Of a stretch of DNA of 64,000 nt, positions 37,191 to 50,509 are shown in pieces. The notes beneath the pieces were generated by a model. It did no database searches, was not told the DNA's origin, and saw only the letters and a list, made by a program, of their open reading frames with translations. Numbering within the stretch: the stretch's first letter is position 1; the number at the start of each line of letters is the position of its first letter. Both the position numbers and the translations under genes were made by a program. Origin of the DNA: Anarhynchus alexandrinus (taxonomy: Eukaryota > Chordata > Aves > Charadriiformes > Charadriidae); NCBI GenBank assembly GCA_008711295.1, contig VUYV01000216.1, positions 1,359,802 to 1,423,801 of the forward strand, given 5' to 3'.

Positions 37191-39906
37191 CAATTTGAAA
37201 GTTTTAGATTCAGATCTTGCAGTTTCCATGTCACAGATATTATATTCATATAATTTTCACTTCCAAGTATTAAATATTATTTTACCGAGATGAAACAAGA
37301 CTATCCCAATCCTGCATTTGATAAGCGGCCAAAAATTTTAAAATGTTTCAAATTGCGTAAAGAAGAAAACAGAAGGACAAATAAGAAAGGCTGAACAGTG
37401 GCAAAAAAAAAGGACCTACAAAGTAGTCAAGCATCTTCCTGTTAAGAGACTTCCAAGTGTGATAAACTCACAGGTATGAATCCCACTACAAACTAAACTC
37501 TTTAAAAAAATAATCACACAATGATGCGTCCAGAATGTGCCTTCACGATGCAACATGTGTTGGCACTACATATTAACTAGAGCACAAATAAGGCCATCGC
37601 TTACCACAAACAGTAATTGCATTTGAAGGTACTAAAAAGCTACGCACAATGTGTCCTCAGCTATACAGAACAAGGATGCTAACTAATCTCCACTCTTCAG
37701 AAGTGAAGGAAAGCTGATACAGGAGAGTATTGCTTCTGTAGTTGTCTCTCCCTATGTTCTCCAGATCTTTGCCTTTCCCCACTGTCTTACTTGCATGAAA
37801 TTTTTCTTGTGCCCTACAGCTGTTTGCCAGGTTAATTTTGTAACAACTTCTCTGTGTAAAAGTTGCAGTTAATTGACCAACTTTCATCATCACCTTCGTA
37901 AGTCCGCTTTTGTCTCCTCATCACATATGTCTTCTACTCTCAGCACAGGAATCTGAAATGAAGCTGGGTCAGTATTTCTACTCTCTCAAAGATATTTTAC
38001 CCTTTTCTTTTTTCCTCTTTACTGTAGAACTAATATCTGAAGTGATTTTATCCTTTAAGAGACTTTATCCAGTGTCATGCAGAGAGAGAAACAGACTGAA
38101 GCGTTCTAACACATGCTTCTGTACTCTCTCTTATCTCTTCATTGGTGGGATTTTGGCATCAGAAGTAAGATACCCCGCTGATGCTTATGTAATATGTAGT
38201 CAAAGCCAGCAAATTGCAGCAAGGTTGAGTTAACTTAAATAGCAAGGTGCAATTGTATCTTGCACGCTGCACCCTGAAACAAAAATCTCAGTGAAAAGTC
38301 AGAGCTAGGGAATTATAATTTACGTTTTTGACATGTGGACAGCACTTCTGTCTGTAGATCCCCAAAACACTATGACAAAGGACTCAATTCTCCACATGGA
38401 ATAACTAAGACAAAAAGCAGCATCGTAAAGCTCAACAACCAAGGATATAACTTTATTCTACCTACCATATTAGGGCATGCATTAAATGAACAAGCAGCCA
38501 TAAAGCAGCAACATTTTTCTATAGAAGCATTTTAGTATTAGCAATAAATACGGTACACATTAAATGCAGAAATATTGGCAACGTGAAAAAAATTGTCTCT
38601 ATTATAAGCAAGGCTAACCATTTACTAACTCTACTTCTAAACTATGAGTCAGTCACAAAAGAGGAATTAATTGGCAAAAAAATTTGGAGATTAAATATTT
38701 GGCTTGTATGAAGCCAGTGTTATCTAAGCTGGAGACAAACCCCTCCCTCCTCCTGTTCCATCTGAAATAGGTACCGTAGCTACAAGTCACATACCTTTAC
38801 TGTCTTGGCACAGTTGGTCATTATAACTTTTACGATGCAATGAAATAGACCATAAAGTGCAGTAACTTGTTGGGAACAAAAGACACGTCCTTCTTTTGTG
38901 ATGAGTACTCTAGAAACAATTTGCCCATGAGATCAATTGCCCATTTTTTTTTATTTATTTTTATCTAATAACAATGCCTATGTCTCTAAATCTTTTTGAT
39001 CTGAAGTACAATAGGATAGGCTTGTTATAAGGCCCAATGAACTCCTCTTGCCCAATAAACTCTCAAGCATTCAAACTCAAAAATAACACCTTGGACTACA
39101 ACTCACATATATTATCTCATAGTGGAAGCTTGGCTGAGTTTTAGTGATTAGAGACTGTCTGATATGGTTAAATGTCAGATGGTTAAATTTCTTTATATTT
39201 TCTTTATCACGTAAAGAAATATACAAATTCCTGGGGAAAATTAATCTAATTTATCTTAATCATGTATTAATTTACCATGACTGAGAGATGTTTTTCTACT
39301 GGTACTGTAAAACCCTTTGAAATCTTTATCATATTCCAGTCCAGATTAAGACAGCTGAAGTCCCCTCCCCCTTATTTCGCCCTCTTTGGCTCAAAAATCG
39401 AGCTAAGAAAATTGTATCTCATTTGTTTACAATTGAAAAGATTTAGACAAGGAACACTACATTTTTCTAATCATAGGGCTCAGAAACTAGCAGAGATATA
39501 AGTCTACCTAAAATTCACACAAAATTAACTCTAGCTGGTCAAGAATGTTTGTTTCCTTGTGCACATACTAAGTACATCACTGAAGAAATCTAACAATAAA
39601 GGTAACTTCCAGAAGGAAAGGCAGCTTCACAAAGAGCCACCAGGTCCCTCCAAATTCTTCTGAACTAGCAGACCATTCATATCTGTTAACAGATCACAAT
39701 CTCTAGGCATTCCTCATCTCTTTTACTTTCCCACTGAAATGCCTCCTTTGTGGAAAACACACATTGGAAGGGCCTTTGGGTTTTTTTTTTATCCCCTACT
39801 TCTGCTGAATGCCAAGTCCCAATAACTGATGGAACTTCACGTAGTATAACAAGTGTTACTTCATATGTGTCCTGGGTGAAAACAGGGAAATTAAGTGACT
39901 ACTTTT

Positions 39907-39970
39907 TCCATTTCATAGTCAAGCGTAAGCGCAGCACAGAGAATGACAGTAACTTACCAAGGTGAGACAG
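39907..39970 (-). mobile_element. MIR-like SINE remnant, inverted
   Basis: The plus strand reads CCATTTCATAGTCAAG, then GCACAGAGAATGACAGTAAC, then TTACCAAGGTGAGACAGG. This follows inverted MIR (ccattttacagatgagg..., gcacagagaggttaagtaac..., ttgcccaaggtcacacag). Diverged but ordered. Confidence 0.45.
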
Positions 39971-40329
39971 GAAAGGTGCAGTGCATTTCAGACATAGATC
40001 AGTGCTGTGGTATACACGTCTCCCCTCTCCGTGGACAATATCACCTCTCAAAGTAATCATATCCTGTGCAAGCCATGGCCATGCTTTTTCTACAGCAAAA
40101 CTGGTTGGTCAACTTTTGTAAAGCCTCCAAGGTGCACCAAAGACTTTGCAGAAAGTAGATGTGATTAATACCTATTAATTTTTACTTTGGGTAACTAGCA
40201 CACAGCAAACTCAGAAAAGTCGATTTCCTTCCTGCAAAACATTTCACATTTTGGAAAAAAAGAAAAAAAAAATATGTTTCTTCAGTTGAAATAAAACCGG
40301 TCTGTGTCCATTTTTTTGCACAGGATATT

Positions 40330-40660
40330 TTCTGGCTTGTCCTTAAGTATCCACTCTCCTCCTCCTCCTTTCCCTGGGGGTTGCCTTTCAAGGTTGCCTG
40401 ACTCCATGGCCAGCCAGCTCTGGGAGCAAGAGAGACAGCTCCAGCAGCTTGTGCTGACAGAAACAGGGGCAGCTGGGCAGGCTGGGGGAGCGGAAAGGAG
40501 AGGGGGAGGTCCAACTAGCTGTATTAGGAAGCTGAGGTTCAGCAGCACAAAGACCCAGTAGGAGACTCCAGAGCTCTCGACTCCGGAGCCAGCTGGGCTG
40601 CACTTTCCCCTTACAGGGTCTGATCCTGAAAAGGCTCATGCGCGTGACCGATTCTACCTG
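40330..40660. other. GC-rich patch of unknown nature
   Basis: A locally GC-rich interval with CTCC/GGAG-rich composition. Frames are open on both strands: plus 40304-40561, minus 40182-40514, 40282-40548 and 40388-40639. Such multi-frame openness is what GC-rich low-complexity sequence produces. Few CpGs occur except near 40575-40645. No family recognised. Confidence 0.35.
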
Positions 40661-41630
40661 CTAGGAGTAGATTTGCTGATTTCACTGGAACAAGTCGCAG
40701 CATGGGAAATTAAACAGAGTCATAAGCATGTTTCATAGCTATCTGTAACACTGGAGAGTTCATAATAATTATCTCACGGCATTCCATTTAACACATATTT
40801 GTAACATACAAATGCAAATAAGCATATCTGCTTTTAGTATGACAAATCAGTTATGCTGATATCAGTCCCATCTTTTCCCCTTATAGTAGGTCATTTTCAA
40901 ATCATTAATGAAAGAGAAGTGGCACTGGGCTGTAAAGGTACCTTCCAACATTGAGAATCAGAAGCCATGAAGACCTGAAACACAAAAATATTAAAATACT
41001 TCACATCATTTTCTCCAAAACTAACTGAAAGAAACATTGATTTTTTTTTCTTTATTTCCTTTTGTTTACTGTTTCATTCTTGTCCTGCCTGTGTTGTATA
41101 ATTACACTGGGCTGGTGGCAAATTATTGCACTCTTAAAATCCTCATCCTTGAGAAATACAACTCCAATCATTTGCTTAACAGGCAACACATGGAAATCTA
41201 CAGAGGTTCCCTTAAGACAAGGCTGTCATTGCTTTATACTGTTTTGCCTGATGGCTGCTAAGGTTCATCATGATCATCCTGCAAGAGAGGGGACATTTAA
41301 GCAATATCTTCCTTTGCAGGTTTTAATTACTGAAAGTATATGCAAAGTACAGCAAAGGTATCTCTGACATGCAGTATGCAATAACCCTCAACACTAATTA
41401 GTACTCTGTTGACTTTGTTTTGCAAATAAAGCAAGAGAGCACTATACATTTCCCACTTTCCTGTCCTCCTCTTTCTTCCTTTCCCTAGGGCTGCAGAATT
41501 ATCTCACTGAGTAATCACAATTCATTCAGTGTAGTTATAAGCAGAGAATCAACCTCAGGCTAAAGCTGGTGCTTTTCCTGCTGCCTATCTGTACTTTTTT
41601 TTTAATTATTTTTTACTAAGACAGGTGTGT

Positions 41631-41730
41631 TTATTACCCCCATTTTATAGATGAAGAAAGTGTTGCAGAGCGAACCAAAGGAAGAAAAACAAAGCTCACA
41701 GTAGGTTAATTAATTCCCAGCCCCTCTGCC
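41631..41730 (-). mobile_element. MIR-like SINE remnant, inverted
   Basis: The plus strand carries TTACCCCCATTTTATAGATG followed by AAGAAAGTGTTGCAGAGCG and, after a diverged stretch, GCTCACAGTAGGTTAATT and CCCAGCCCCTCTGCCACC. This is the inverted MIR order (cccattttacagatgagg, aaactgaggcacagag, tcacacagctag). Confidence 0.52.
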
Positions 41731-41785
41731 ACCAAAACTATGATTCTTGTCACACCAAGGTTTGTCACGTTAGAAAAACATTATA

Positions 41786-41985
41786 TTTGTGAGGACTTTC
41801 AAGCGGTGGCACAGGTTACCCAACAGGCTGTGCCATCCCTAACCTTGCAGGTTTTCAAAACCCAAGAGGATAAATCTCTGAGCAACCTGGCTTGATCCCA
41901 CAGCTGACCCTGCTTTGAGCAGGAGGTTAGACTGGAGATCTGCTGAGGTCCTTTCCAACCTGAGTTATCCTCTGATCCCTGTGGG
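41786..41985 (+). mobile_element. CR1 LINE 3'-end fragment, moderately diverged
   Basis: Matches the end of CR1: CAAGCGGTGGCACAGGTTAC (RxWHRLP region), GTTTTCAAAACCCAAGAGGA, GAGCAGGAGGTTAGACTGGA, and TGAGGTCCTTTCCAACCTGA. The terminal octamers are decayed (TTATCCTCTGATCC). Frames are broken. An intermediate-age copy. Confidence 0.9.
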
Positions 41986-44410
41986 GAGAGAACAGCCATA
42001 GAAGTCTGCACAGGGAAGACAAAGATTAAAGAATCTTTAAGCCAGTTATTTTACATTTTGTAACACTGGACAGAACTGTTGTGATCTGCCCAAATCTTCC
42101 ATTTTTGCTGGTGGTTGCTGTTGGGGGTGGTTTTTGCATACGTTTGTGTGTGAATTACCGTTAATTTGTGAGCCAGCAGTCCTGAGCACTCATACTTGAG
42201 AAACAATACTTGCAAGTGCTCTGCAGAAGAAGTGACAAGTAACTAAAAAAACCAACCAAACAAACCCCAAAAAACCTATTCAAAAGGATCCAGAGGAAAA
42301 CTAGAAGACAGTTCTTCACTCTGTTTAAGATGATTAACGTGCTTCACAGAGTAAAAGAGAAGGAAAAAAGAATAGTATATTATCTCCTTAAAAACGCTGA
42401 ATGACACTTTTACTTTTCCTGTCTCTTTTCTTAATACATTCCACAGTCATATTTTCTAACTACTTTTAAACAGCATTCTGTATGAAATAACAGACAATAA
42501 AAAGATCTTCTCAAATAATAGAAGCTTCTTTTTGTGGTAATTCCGAGAAACACAAAGAAAACGAAATGTCATTAAGGGAAAGCTACCAAAGAATAGAGTA
42601 CAGGAGATGCAATTAAATTCCCTCTCTCTGCCAAAACTTATAGAACAAAAAAAGAAAGATTTTTCATGTTTACTCCTCCCTTTAAAAATCAAATATTCTA
42701 GTCACTTCAAATATTCCCCCTTCAAACACCAGTACAAGAGTTGCCATCAGTACCACTGCTTCCATTTCTAGCATTGCATGATTATTTCAGAGATGAAGGG
42801 AGACAATAGCTCACCTTTTGCTGGTACGCCAGGCCCAAAGCTCCCAATGAGGAGATTAACTTCAGATTCCCTCCATCTTTCTATAAATAGTGTGCTTGTA
42901 AGAGGAGAGGGCAGGGGGACCAAATAAAATCAGTATTTCTCAATAAATAATTTACTTCTCTTCCTATTTCTGTTCACCCACCACATGTCTGCCTTGTTTC
43001 TTAAACTAAGCTGTTTAGATCAGGGACCTTCTTATACAAGACAGTAACATACAGCTCAGCACAATAGGACTTGAATCCCCAGTTGGGGCATATACCTGAC
43101 ACAGCTAGACACAGGGAAAAAAAAAAAATGAAAAAAGAAAAAAAGATCAGCTATATAATCACAGCTATAGAGAAAATACAAGCAGATTAAAGGGAAGCTT
43201 TCTCACCATACAGGCAGTTTGGCAATGATAAACACAGAAATTTATATCAGATCATAAGGCTCTTTCCCCTTGGTTGGTTAGACCACATAGCAGAGAAACT
43301 CCTGCACTTTGTCATTTTTAGACATTCTGCTCAGGACCTTACAGAAGAAATGCCCAAGTTTGATGAGACCTCACAAGTACTGTAACCAAGCTTTGCTTCA
43401 GTGGAGCTACATGAACCACACAGGAAACTTCGGCTCAGCAGTGTGATGACAAATGTTTTGATGTCTTTGGATGCTATGCCCTGAGGCTACTTACTACAAC
43501 ACATGGGAGAAGGAATGGAAACAGGAGACATACTTGAGTCGGATGTAGGTAGCGGGAAAGATGGTGAATTGCTTTGAGCTAACATTAGGAAATGCCGAGG
43601 AGAGGGACGATGCCTCACTCAGATTTTGGTTTTACTTCCACAAGAAATTCCCAGCTATATGTCTGCTTGCAGAGTTCAGCCCTTTGCATCAAAAGTGACT
43701 TCCTGCACCCAAAAAAGTGTTAGTGGTTATTCCTATCCATCCTTGTAGGAAATACTTCCATGTTCATCAGAAGGGAGAAATCCTGTTTTCTTCCAGATGA
43801 CTGCTCTACACAGCAGCACTATGGGGTCATTCCCTCTCTTTCCCTCTGGCTTAATTAATACACAGGCAACTCACCTTTACCCAAGCACTCTCTCTCCAGG
43901 TTATTTAGCACATCACAAATGCAGAGAGGGCAGGCCCAGCTCCACTACAGCCAGACCAGGTCTGCAGACTTATTAGCTAATACAGGCATTGTTTGACCGT
44001 AGGTAAACCACTTGCAGGCATTGACCCAAGACAGTAAGACCTCTGGACCTAACTCAAGGCATGGCAGAGGCAGCTCCAGTACATTTGCATTGCCTTCCCG
44101 AAACTAGATCACCATCATACACAGGACAAAGCAGATCTTGCATAGAGTAAGCCCAGATACGACTGTCTGCCTTTCAGATAAAGCTAAGAAGTCTTGCTGG
44201 AACTGTGCCATCTATTGCAGAGTCAGCTTGGCAGAATAAAGCACTAGTACACTCATCAGTGCCTGAATTACCTACAATTCTCTAAGTTATTCTTGCCTTC
44301 TGTTTTTTCCAGATGTTGGAGATGTGCCTACATTAGATATCATATACAGTGAAAGAGCTTCTCCAGAAGAAACTAAAAAAAGCCTTCCTGAAAATTTCAT
44401 GTCTTTTTAG
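41986..44410. other. Unique sequence, no gene seen
   Basis: No gene. An A-rich stretch lies at 43119-43146. A short GGACTTGAATCCCC near 43070 resembles an inverted tRNA-type B box but has no other support. Confidence 0.5.
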
Positions 44411-44462
44411 GAGCTAGGGTATTCTTATGGTTGGGAGAGCCGGGTTCAAATCACTGCTCCAA
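44411..44462 (+). mobile_element. tRNA-derived SINE head (MIR-like) remnant
   Basis: GAGCTAGGGTATTCTTATGG, then TTGGGAGAGCCGGGTTCAAA TC and CTGCTCC resemble the tRNA-related head of MIR-type SINEs (ggttagagca...gggagacc...gggttcaaatcc...tgctct). GGTTCAAATC at 443-452 of this kilobase fits a pol III B box. It does not fold as a complete tRNA, so I do not call a tRNA gene. Confidence 0.42.
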
Positions 44463-45324
44463 GACTGGGCAACCAAGGCTTTTAGCCAGTCTTTCACATC
44501 CTAAACTAGCGCTCCAGCAGGACACAGCAGGTGTCCCGGTGGTTAGACAGTCCACGCTCCTCAACGTGCGAGTATGCCTCCTTACAGGTACAGCCAGATA
44601 TTATCTCCCAGACTACACCATAGACTAAGTAAAAAGAAAAACTGTTTTTTGAGACCCTTCAGATGTGAGCATGGAGTTGCCTGCCCCCAGAAGAACAGGG
44701 GTTGTCCTCAATAAGCTGAGCAAACAGCTAGGAAATTAAATGCCTTCAGGATTTGCTGGCAATGAAGTAAGGCAAAAAATTCAACGTATCTGAATTATAG
44801 ATTCAAGGCACCTCACTGCTTTCTGTAGACGTGAAAGTCTACTGTGCAGTTAGGCTTCAGCAATTAAGATTGCTGTGAATGTGTAACAAACTAACTTTTA
44901 AGAGTTTATAAGTATGATCACAGGTGAGGGTTACGGAACAGCCAAGCTCTTACTCCATCTCTGATCCGCGCTGCCTCTGCAGCTGTCTACTTCTTATCTA
45001 TTATTTACCTGCCTCCAGTTTTTTTTGTCTGCAAAGGGAAGGTAGTATTTGTTTAACAGAAGTACAGGAAAAGTATTTAGTACTTGCAAAGCTTTTGCTG
45101 AAAATGGACCACATTGTTTCCCAAAATGTACACCAATGTGGGGTCTGATCTGGAGTTATGCCAACAATGCATGTGCAAAAATTAAGTATAAAGAACCGGT
45201 GTGGCTTTACTCAGATGGTGACCATCTGAGCTCAGATTTGTGCAGCCAACCCACCTAACTGCACACAGGAGAACACTCCGTGTTGTGGAGATCTTCACCA
45301 GGTTTCCAGAAGATAATTAACTTA
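44463..45324. other. Unique sequence, no gene seen
   Basis: A second GTGGTTAGACAG-like stretch near 44540 might be another SINE-head trace. Nothing else recognised. Confidence 0.45.
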
Positions 45325-45475
45325 CACACAACTGGAACATGTTCAGCAGAAGACCAGCAAGACAGTCCCAGAGGTTGAAGCATGTGCCCTTGTCCGGGAA
45401 AGCAGACTTGTCCGGGCTGGAGGAGAGGAGGCTTTGGTGGGATATAACAGCAGCCTTCTGATACTTGAATTGCAC
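45325..45475 (+). mobile_element. Degraded CR1 LINE ORF2 fragment
   Basis: Aligns by eye with the region of CR1 that is intact at 1530-1680. CTGGAACATGTTCAGCAGAA corresponds to [25 protein letters not shown] to the RGLEHL region, and CTGGAGGAGAGGAGGCTTTG with GGGATATAACAGCAGCCTTC to [14 protein letters not shown]. The part between is shortened and the frame is broken. No 3' terminus is visible, so this is an internal fragment. Confidence 0.8.
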
Positions 45476-48400
45476 TATGACAGCTTTCACTAAGTTCTTT
45501 TCTAACCTTGTCAGTTAAGACTCAGTGCCCATCTAATATCCAGAGGCAACATTTTACAGAGGAGTAGTGAGGTACTGATCCACATGAGCCTCCCACACCG
45601 CTTAATAAGAAAAGACATTGTGTCTTCAGCTGTGATAGGAAGATGTGGAGGTACCTGCCTTGATCAGCGGCTTCACAACATCAAAGAGAAGTGGAAGCAG
45701 AGAACAAGCAGACAGGGCCTCCCACTGAACTTCGGTCCCACACCCATAACACTGAGCACCAAACAAAGATTCTCTTCTTAAGGATGGATGTGTTGGGGGG
45801 TGGCATCTTGTCATGCTCCTGTTTATATCATACGGACATGAAAAGAAACAAATTCTTATGATTTGCTACAGAGATTTTACTTCATAGGCTCCTGGCAAAT
45901 GTCTCCTCAGTTGGAGGGGGGAAAAAAAAAAAGAAAAAACAAATTCTTCAAGTCATCAGCTTGCATACATCTTATTATAGCAGCCTCTCCACTGAAATTC
46001 ATGCATGCTGATGACAACGCTGGTACACACACATGTCATCTGAGCTGTTTATAGCCACTCTTTCATTTAATGCTTCTCATCTGCCAGGTTTTTTTGCAGG
46101 TTTTGTCTGCTTTACCATGTTATCGTTTAAGTCTTTATCTATAAATCAAACTGATATGTAAACCACGTTGTCATCTTTTGTTTTGCAACAGATGTACAGT
46201 AAGCAGAGACTGCTTCTGAATAGGAAAAAATGAGAAAGCAAACACAGGTTGGGATACGCATGGAAATTCAAAAAATACAAGATGGGTTTTCTTCCTGATA
46301 ACCAATAGCACAGAAGGACTTTTATGAAAAGAATATGAGAGGTGAAAAAAACAAGATGATGACACTCTTTAGATGCAAATGTGATTTCTTCCTCTCTATA
46401 ATCAGGCCAGCAATCTGAGGGAGTGCCACGTGGAACAATTAGGGCTGAACTATTTGCAGGAGGCTCATAGGACACAGACACTGAAGCAAAAATTCAGTTG
46501 TATAAAAAAAGAACCTAAGATAGATTTCTATGTTAATGAGCTTTCATTGAGAAGCTCTGATCTTTGCCAACACACTCTGACCACTCCAACCCCCTATCAT
46601 GACTCCTGTGACACCTTTACTACTGAGAGGTCCATAAGTTGTAGCCACATTGTTTTTTTCTCTATTCAGTAGCAGAAAATACACAACCACTGTCCAGTTC
46701 AAAATGCTACAGAACTTCTGACTTGGTGCAGATGGAAAGGGTTTTCTGCACAGTACAGGATGCCTTTATTCTAGGTTTGCTCGTGTTTTTGACACTATTA
46801 ATTGCATTTATTATTAGCACTCCTCTTCTGGAGGCTTCTTTCACCCTGAAGAGTTGATCCAAAACATGAAACACAAATTTCTCCCAGCAAATGGACAGAT
46901 GCTAAGGTGCAGTGCTGTAGACAAAGACCTACAGTCTAGACCATCTGGCTTTGGCACAGATGATGTTGAAAGCAAAGGGACGCCACAGAAGGTCAGATAT
47001 CTCAGTAGATGGCTTGCATGAGCCCATGTATCCCATACATCCTTATCTCTAAACCATCTTAAGCGTTAGACATAATATTTAACATCACATCCAGCATTTC
47101 TATTAGCCTGAAGTGCAGTTCTCATTATTCTTGTAATCCACATAAACATCCAAACACGTGAAACTTCCTTAATCTCTTGGTCCTAAGAGACTGCTGTCTT
47201 GAAAACAAACTTCCTCATGAGATTTCAGATACCTGGGGTTTTGGTCGATATGGGGGAAAAAAATATGAAGAGGACCCTTAATCAGTTAAACCTTTAGCCA
47301 ACTAGATTTAAATATTGATCAAATGTGAAGACTGAAAAAGTTAATAATTACTTCCTCGAGAATCTTATTTGTAGTTCAATTTTGGAAATGTCTCCAAACA
47401 CCAAAAAATGTTGGAGAAAGACTGTAGGCATCATTTTCTTTTCCATAAAGCCCAAATACACTTGTAGGAACCTTTTCCTACATACGCAATGACTTTCGTA
47501 TTGGTAAAAGTAGGTTTTGGAAAACTCAGAGAATGCAATTAATTTCTACCCCAAATTAAATCTTTATATCATAAACACTGATTAAAAATGGAGAACAGAC
47601 GGAATATTGGGGGGGGAAGAAAGAAAGAAAGAAAAAGATATGTTCATAGCAAAACGTAAATTACAAGAGCAAACAGAAGCTATAATTAGCAATTTTCAGC
47701 TGTTACTCCAGCAATATGCCTGATGACAGATAGTATAGTCAGCAAAAATTGGAAATGTTAAAGAATTGATCAGCTTTCTTAACTCTAACAAATTACTTAA
47801 AATAGAAAGCAGCATGTATGTTATTATTTGTACTTTCATGCCTCATCCAACTTCAAGTCTTCTCTTCTAAAACTATGTGCCAGCCATTGAACATTGGAAA
47901 TTTCCAGAAGGTTTAAAAAAAAAAAAAAAAAGCATCATGACAAACAATCAGATCTCCAGTACTCACAAACTTTAATTATGCCACAACTGTCTGACAACTG
48001 TTGTTAGGCAAATTCTAATATTACCAGACTTCCTTTTAACAAAGCCATGATGGTGACCATCAGTTTAAGTAGGCTTTAAGACTCCAACCTCTAACAAGTT
48101 CTGCACGTCTGAACTTCTTCGTCAAATCTAAAGTTACCAAGAATTGCTATTCCCATCTTGCATAAATTTGTACTAAGGCCATAAGATCTCTAGAAACAAA
48201 ATACCTGATTCCTTATCTCCCATCTCCATCTGATAGTTACCACTGCAACTATTTAAGACCTAAGTTAGACACTTAATTCATCTGCTGACACCTTTTCCTC
48301 CTCTATATGGGAAACAATCTAGCTACTAGACACCCTGAAGTTATCCACAAAGCAAATCAAAACAAACAAACAAAACCCCACACCTCCTTTTGTAGCTGAC

Positions 48401-49975
48401 AGTTTCATAGGCAAGACACTTGCCTTGTCTGTGGGAAATTCATATCCACATTCGTGTTCCCTTTTAGCCCCGGGGCTATAAGGGAAACTCCCTATGTCTG
48501 ACATGCGGACCATAACCAGTGGGGCAAATGACAGAATTACAGGAANTGCTTGATGAAAATTAGTCTTGGATCTAAAAATGCCATTCCCAACTCAAGTTGA
48601 ATCAGTTGGCATTGTCCCACCAAAAGTCTGAGCTTTGACTGGATTCTCCAACAAAAATTTGTCTTCTCTAAGAAATCCTCATCACACCTAAAATTATTTC
48701 TTTTCAAATGCTGGCAGGTTTTTTAGTTTGTTAGTTGGGTTTTTTTAAACTTAGAATTAAATCAAGAAAATTCTATGAGGTCTACAAAGTAAATAGGTAT
48801 TAGGCAATGACGGAAACAGACTGCTGACTGTTGCTCTCCAATGTTACATCACTGCTTTCTCCCAAGACTATCCTGAAAATCTGATGGTATACTTGGATAT
48901 TACTGTATTCTGATAGCAAATCGGTGCTGGAAAAAATGTTTTACAGAGATGCACTCATTTCAGTATTTTTTACTGAATATTTAAGAATCCTAAAGCTAAT
49001 CTTGAGTTACAAAGCACGTTTAAAATCCAACCTTAAGATAGTTCACCAGGCAAAGGAAGGTAGGTACTTGTCTGTATGCATTTCTTTTTTTCACTTGAAT
49101 GGGATTTCTTTCAGGGGCTAACGCAGTGTTCTGGCTAGCTGCAAAACCCACAAAGAGTGTGGGCAGTCAATTCATCATTGCCCATGTGGGCAAGTGAAGA
49201 ATTCAATCAGTTGTCGTAATTTCTTTGCTTTTTCAAACATAGTCTTACAACCATATGACTCTAGTTTGGTAGGTTTTTCCTCCATAATTAGTTTAAATGC
49301 CTTCATATTTCCTTTAAATTAAAAAATTGTGTTCTTGATAGATAGAGCATTCTGAGGTTTTTCAGGTCTCACGCTGTATCAATCTAACCAGAAGTAGAAG
49401 CATTTATTTGGGGTAATTTGTCTCTTCCCTAATTCATTTAAAAATCATCAGTATGCAAGGGGAAAAAAAGTCTCTTTAAGATTTTTTTAATGTTAATATT
49501 TGTGAAATTATGTTTAGTTTTAATTACTTAACACACTGTATCTAAAGCAAAAGACATCCCATTTCTGAGTACTGAGAATCTGTTGGTTTGGTTCGGTTTT
49601 AAATCTATTTACAGCCATTTATAACCACATGAGCACCTCAGAAGGCAGAAGCTACTTTTGACGTGGTACTGTACCTGGGGATGAGTATCTGATTCTGAAA
49701 TATGCAATATAAATGCTTTTCAACCCCCATAACACTACAAACAAAACAGTATTTATTAGAAATCTCTTCCTCTGGACAAAGTATTATTTATACTAAAACA
49801 ACGCCCAGCACCATACAAAATTTTGTAGTCCAACAGGTGGTCTGCTATTTTACAGAACAAAAAGCCAGGGATTCTAGTCTTATAGCCAGACCGATTTCTG
49901 GATAGTAATCAACAGGTTTGGGAGCTTGCATATATTAGTAATGATACAACAGTTCTAACACCATTTGCTGCTTGC
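45476..49975. other. Unique AT-rich sequence, no gene seen
   Basis: Minor items are G8 followed by (GAAA)n at 47609-47638, an A17 run at 47915-47931, (CAAA)n near 48361-48375 and an ambiguous base at 48546. No family or gene recognised. Confidence 0.5.
47609..47638. repeat. G run plus (GAAA)n purine tract
   Basis: Eight G then four GAAA units, a 30-bp all-purine tract. Confidence 0.85.
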
Positions 49976-49979
49976 CTCC
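49976..49979. repeat. Left target-site duplication CTCC
   Basis: Matches 50573-50576. At four bases the match alone could be chance; its weight comes from adjoining TG and CA ends. Confidence 0.6.
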
Positions 49980-50009
49980 TGTAATAAGTAATTTAGCAAA
50001 AGAATTTTG

Positions 50010-50073
50010 CTTCAGTTAAAATGAATGTGTGCTTGCTACGGCTTCAGCTAAGATGGGTGTGTGCTTGCTATGC
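50010..50073. repeat. 32-bp tandem duplication in U3
   Basis: Two adjacent 32-bp units begin CTTCAG(T/C)TAA and both contain TGTGTGCTTGCTA. They differ by a few transitions. Confidence 0.88.
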
Positions 50074-50307
50074 CTTTGGAAAAGGGATAGTGTTAGATAG
50101 GATATCAGACGAAAGCAACAGTTGAAAGTACCGAACCGTTGCAGAACAAAGTGGTGTAGCTAGCAAAGATAACAGCGGAAGTGTAAAGAATAAAGAAGCC
50201 ACAAGAAAGACATGGTGATAAAGACTTTGAGCCTCCCTCCGACAACTACCAGGAAGACCCCTGAGGAAGCACAGCGCCTGCGCCGCTAAAAGGGAGGGGG
50301 CATGTTC

Positions 50308-50386
50308 GGGGGTGAGTTGCATTCCAAGAACCCATTGATTATGTATTTGGGGGTGGGTTGCGTTCCAAAACCTCATTGATTATGCA
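50308..50386 (+). promoter_or_regulatory. Duplicated U3 block, enhancer-like, with octamer
   Basis: Two 38-bp units share GGGGGTG, GTTGC, TTCCAA and CATTGATTATG, spaced 41 bp apart. Tandem U3 repeats just upstream of the core promoter are the usual form of retroviral enhancers. The octamer motif ATGCAAAT begins inside the second unit, where the first unit has ATGTATTT. Function is inferred. Confidence 0.6.
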
Positions 50387-50503
50387 AATTATGTTCCAAG
50401 AAGAAACATGAATAAGTGTAAGGAATACAAAATAAAAACAAGCGTTTGTAAAAGAAAGATGAGCCACAGGAGAAGAAATCCCCTGTGTAACTCCCAGCGC
50501 TGT

Positions 50504-50509
50504 AATAAA
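50504..50509 (+). terminator. LTR polyadenylation signal AATAAA
   Basis: Canonical hexamer about 70 bp after the TATA-like element and about 60 bp before the LTR end, followed by TATTCTTTGCTCC. Confidence 0.7.

Larger units (their letters stand above)
31221..39906. other. Unique AT-rich sequence, no gene seen
   Basis: Nearly 9 kb with no supported gene. Minor items are a 15-bp tandem duplication at 31445-31474, a T16 run at 34533-34548 followed by CACAGG, and TAA triplets at 37156-37190. Overlapping frames on both strands around 35019-35325 lie in a slightly GC-richer patch and show no motif. Confidence 0.45.

Noticed and set aside
44443..44452. GGTTCAAATC as a tRNA gene B box
   Set aside because: No cloverleaf or paired acceptor stem; better explained as a SINE head.
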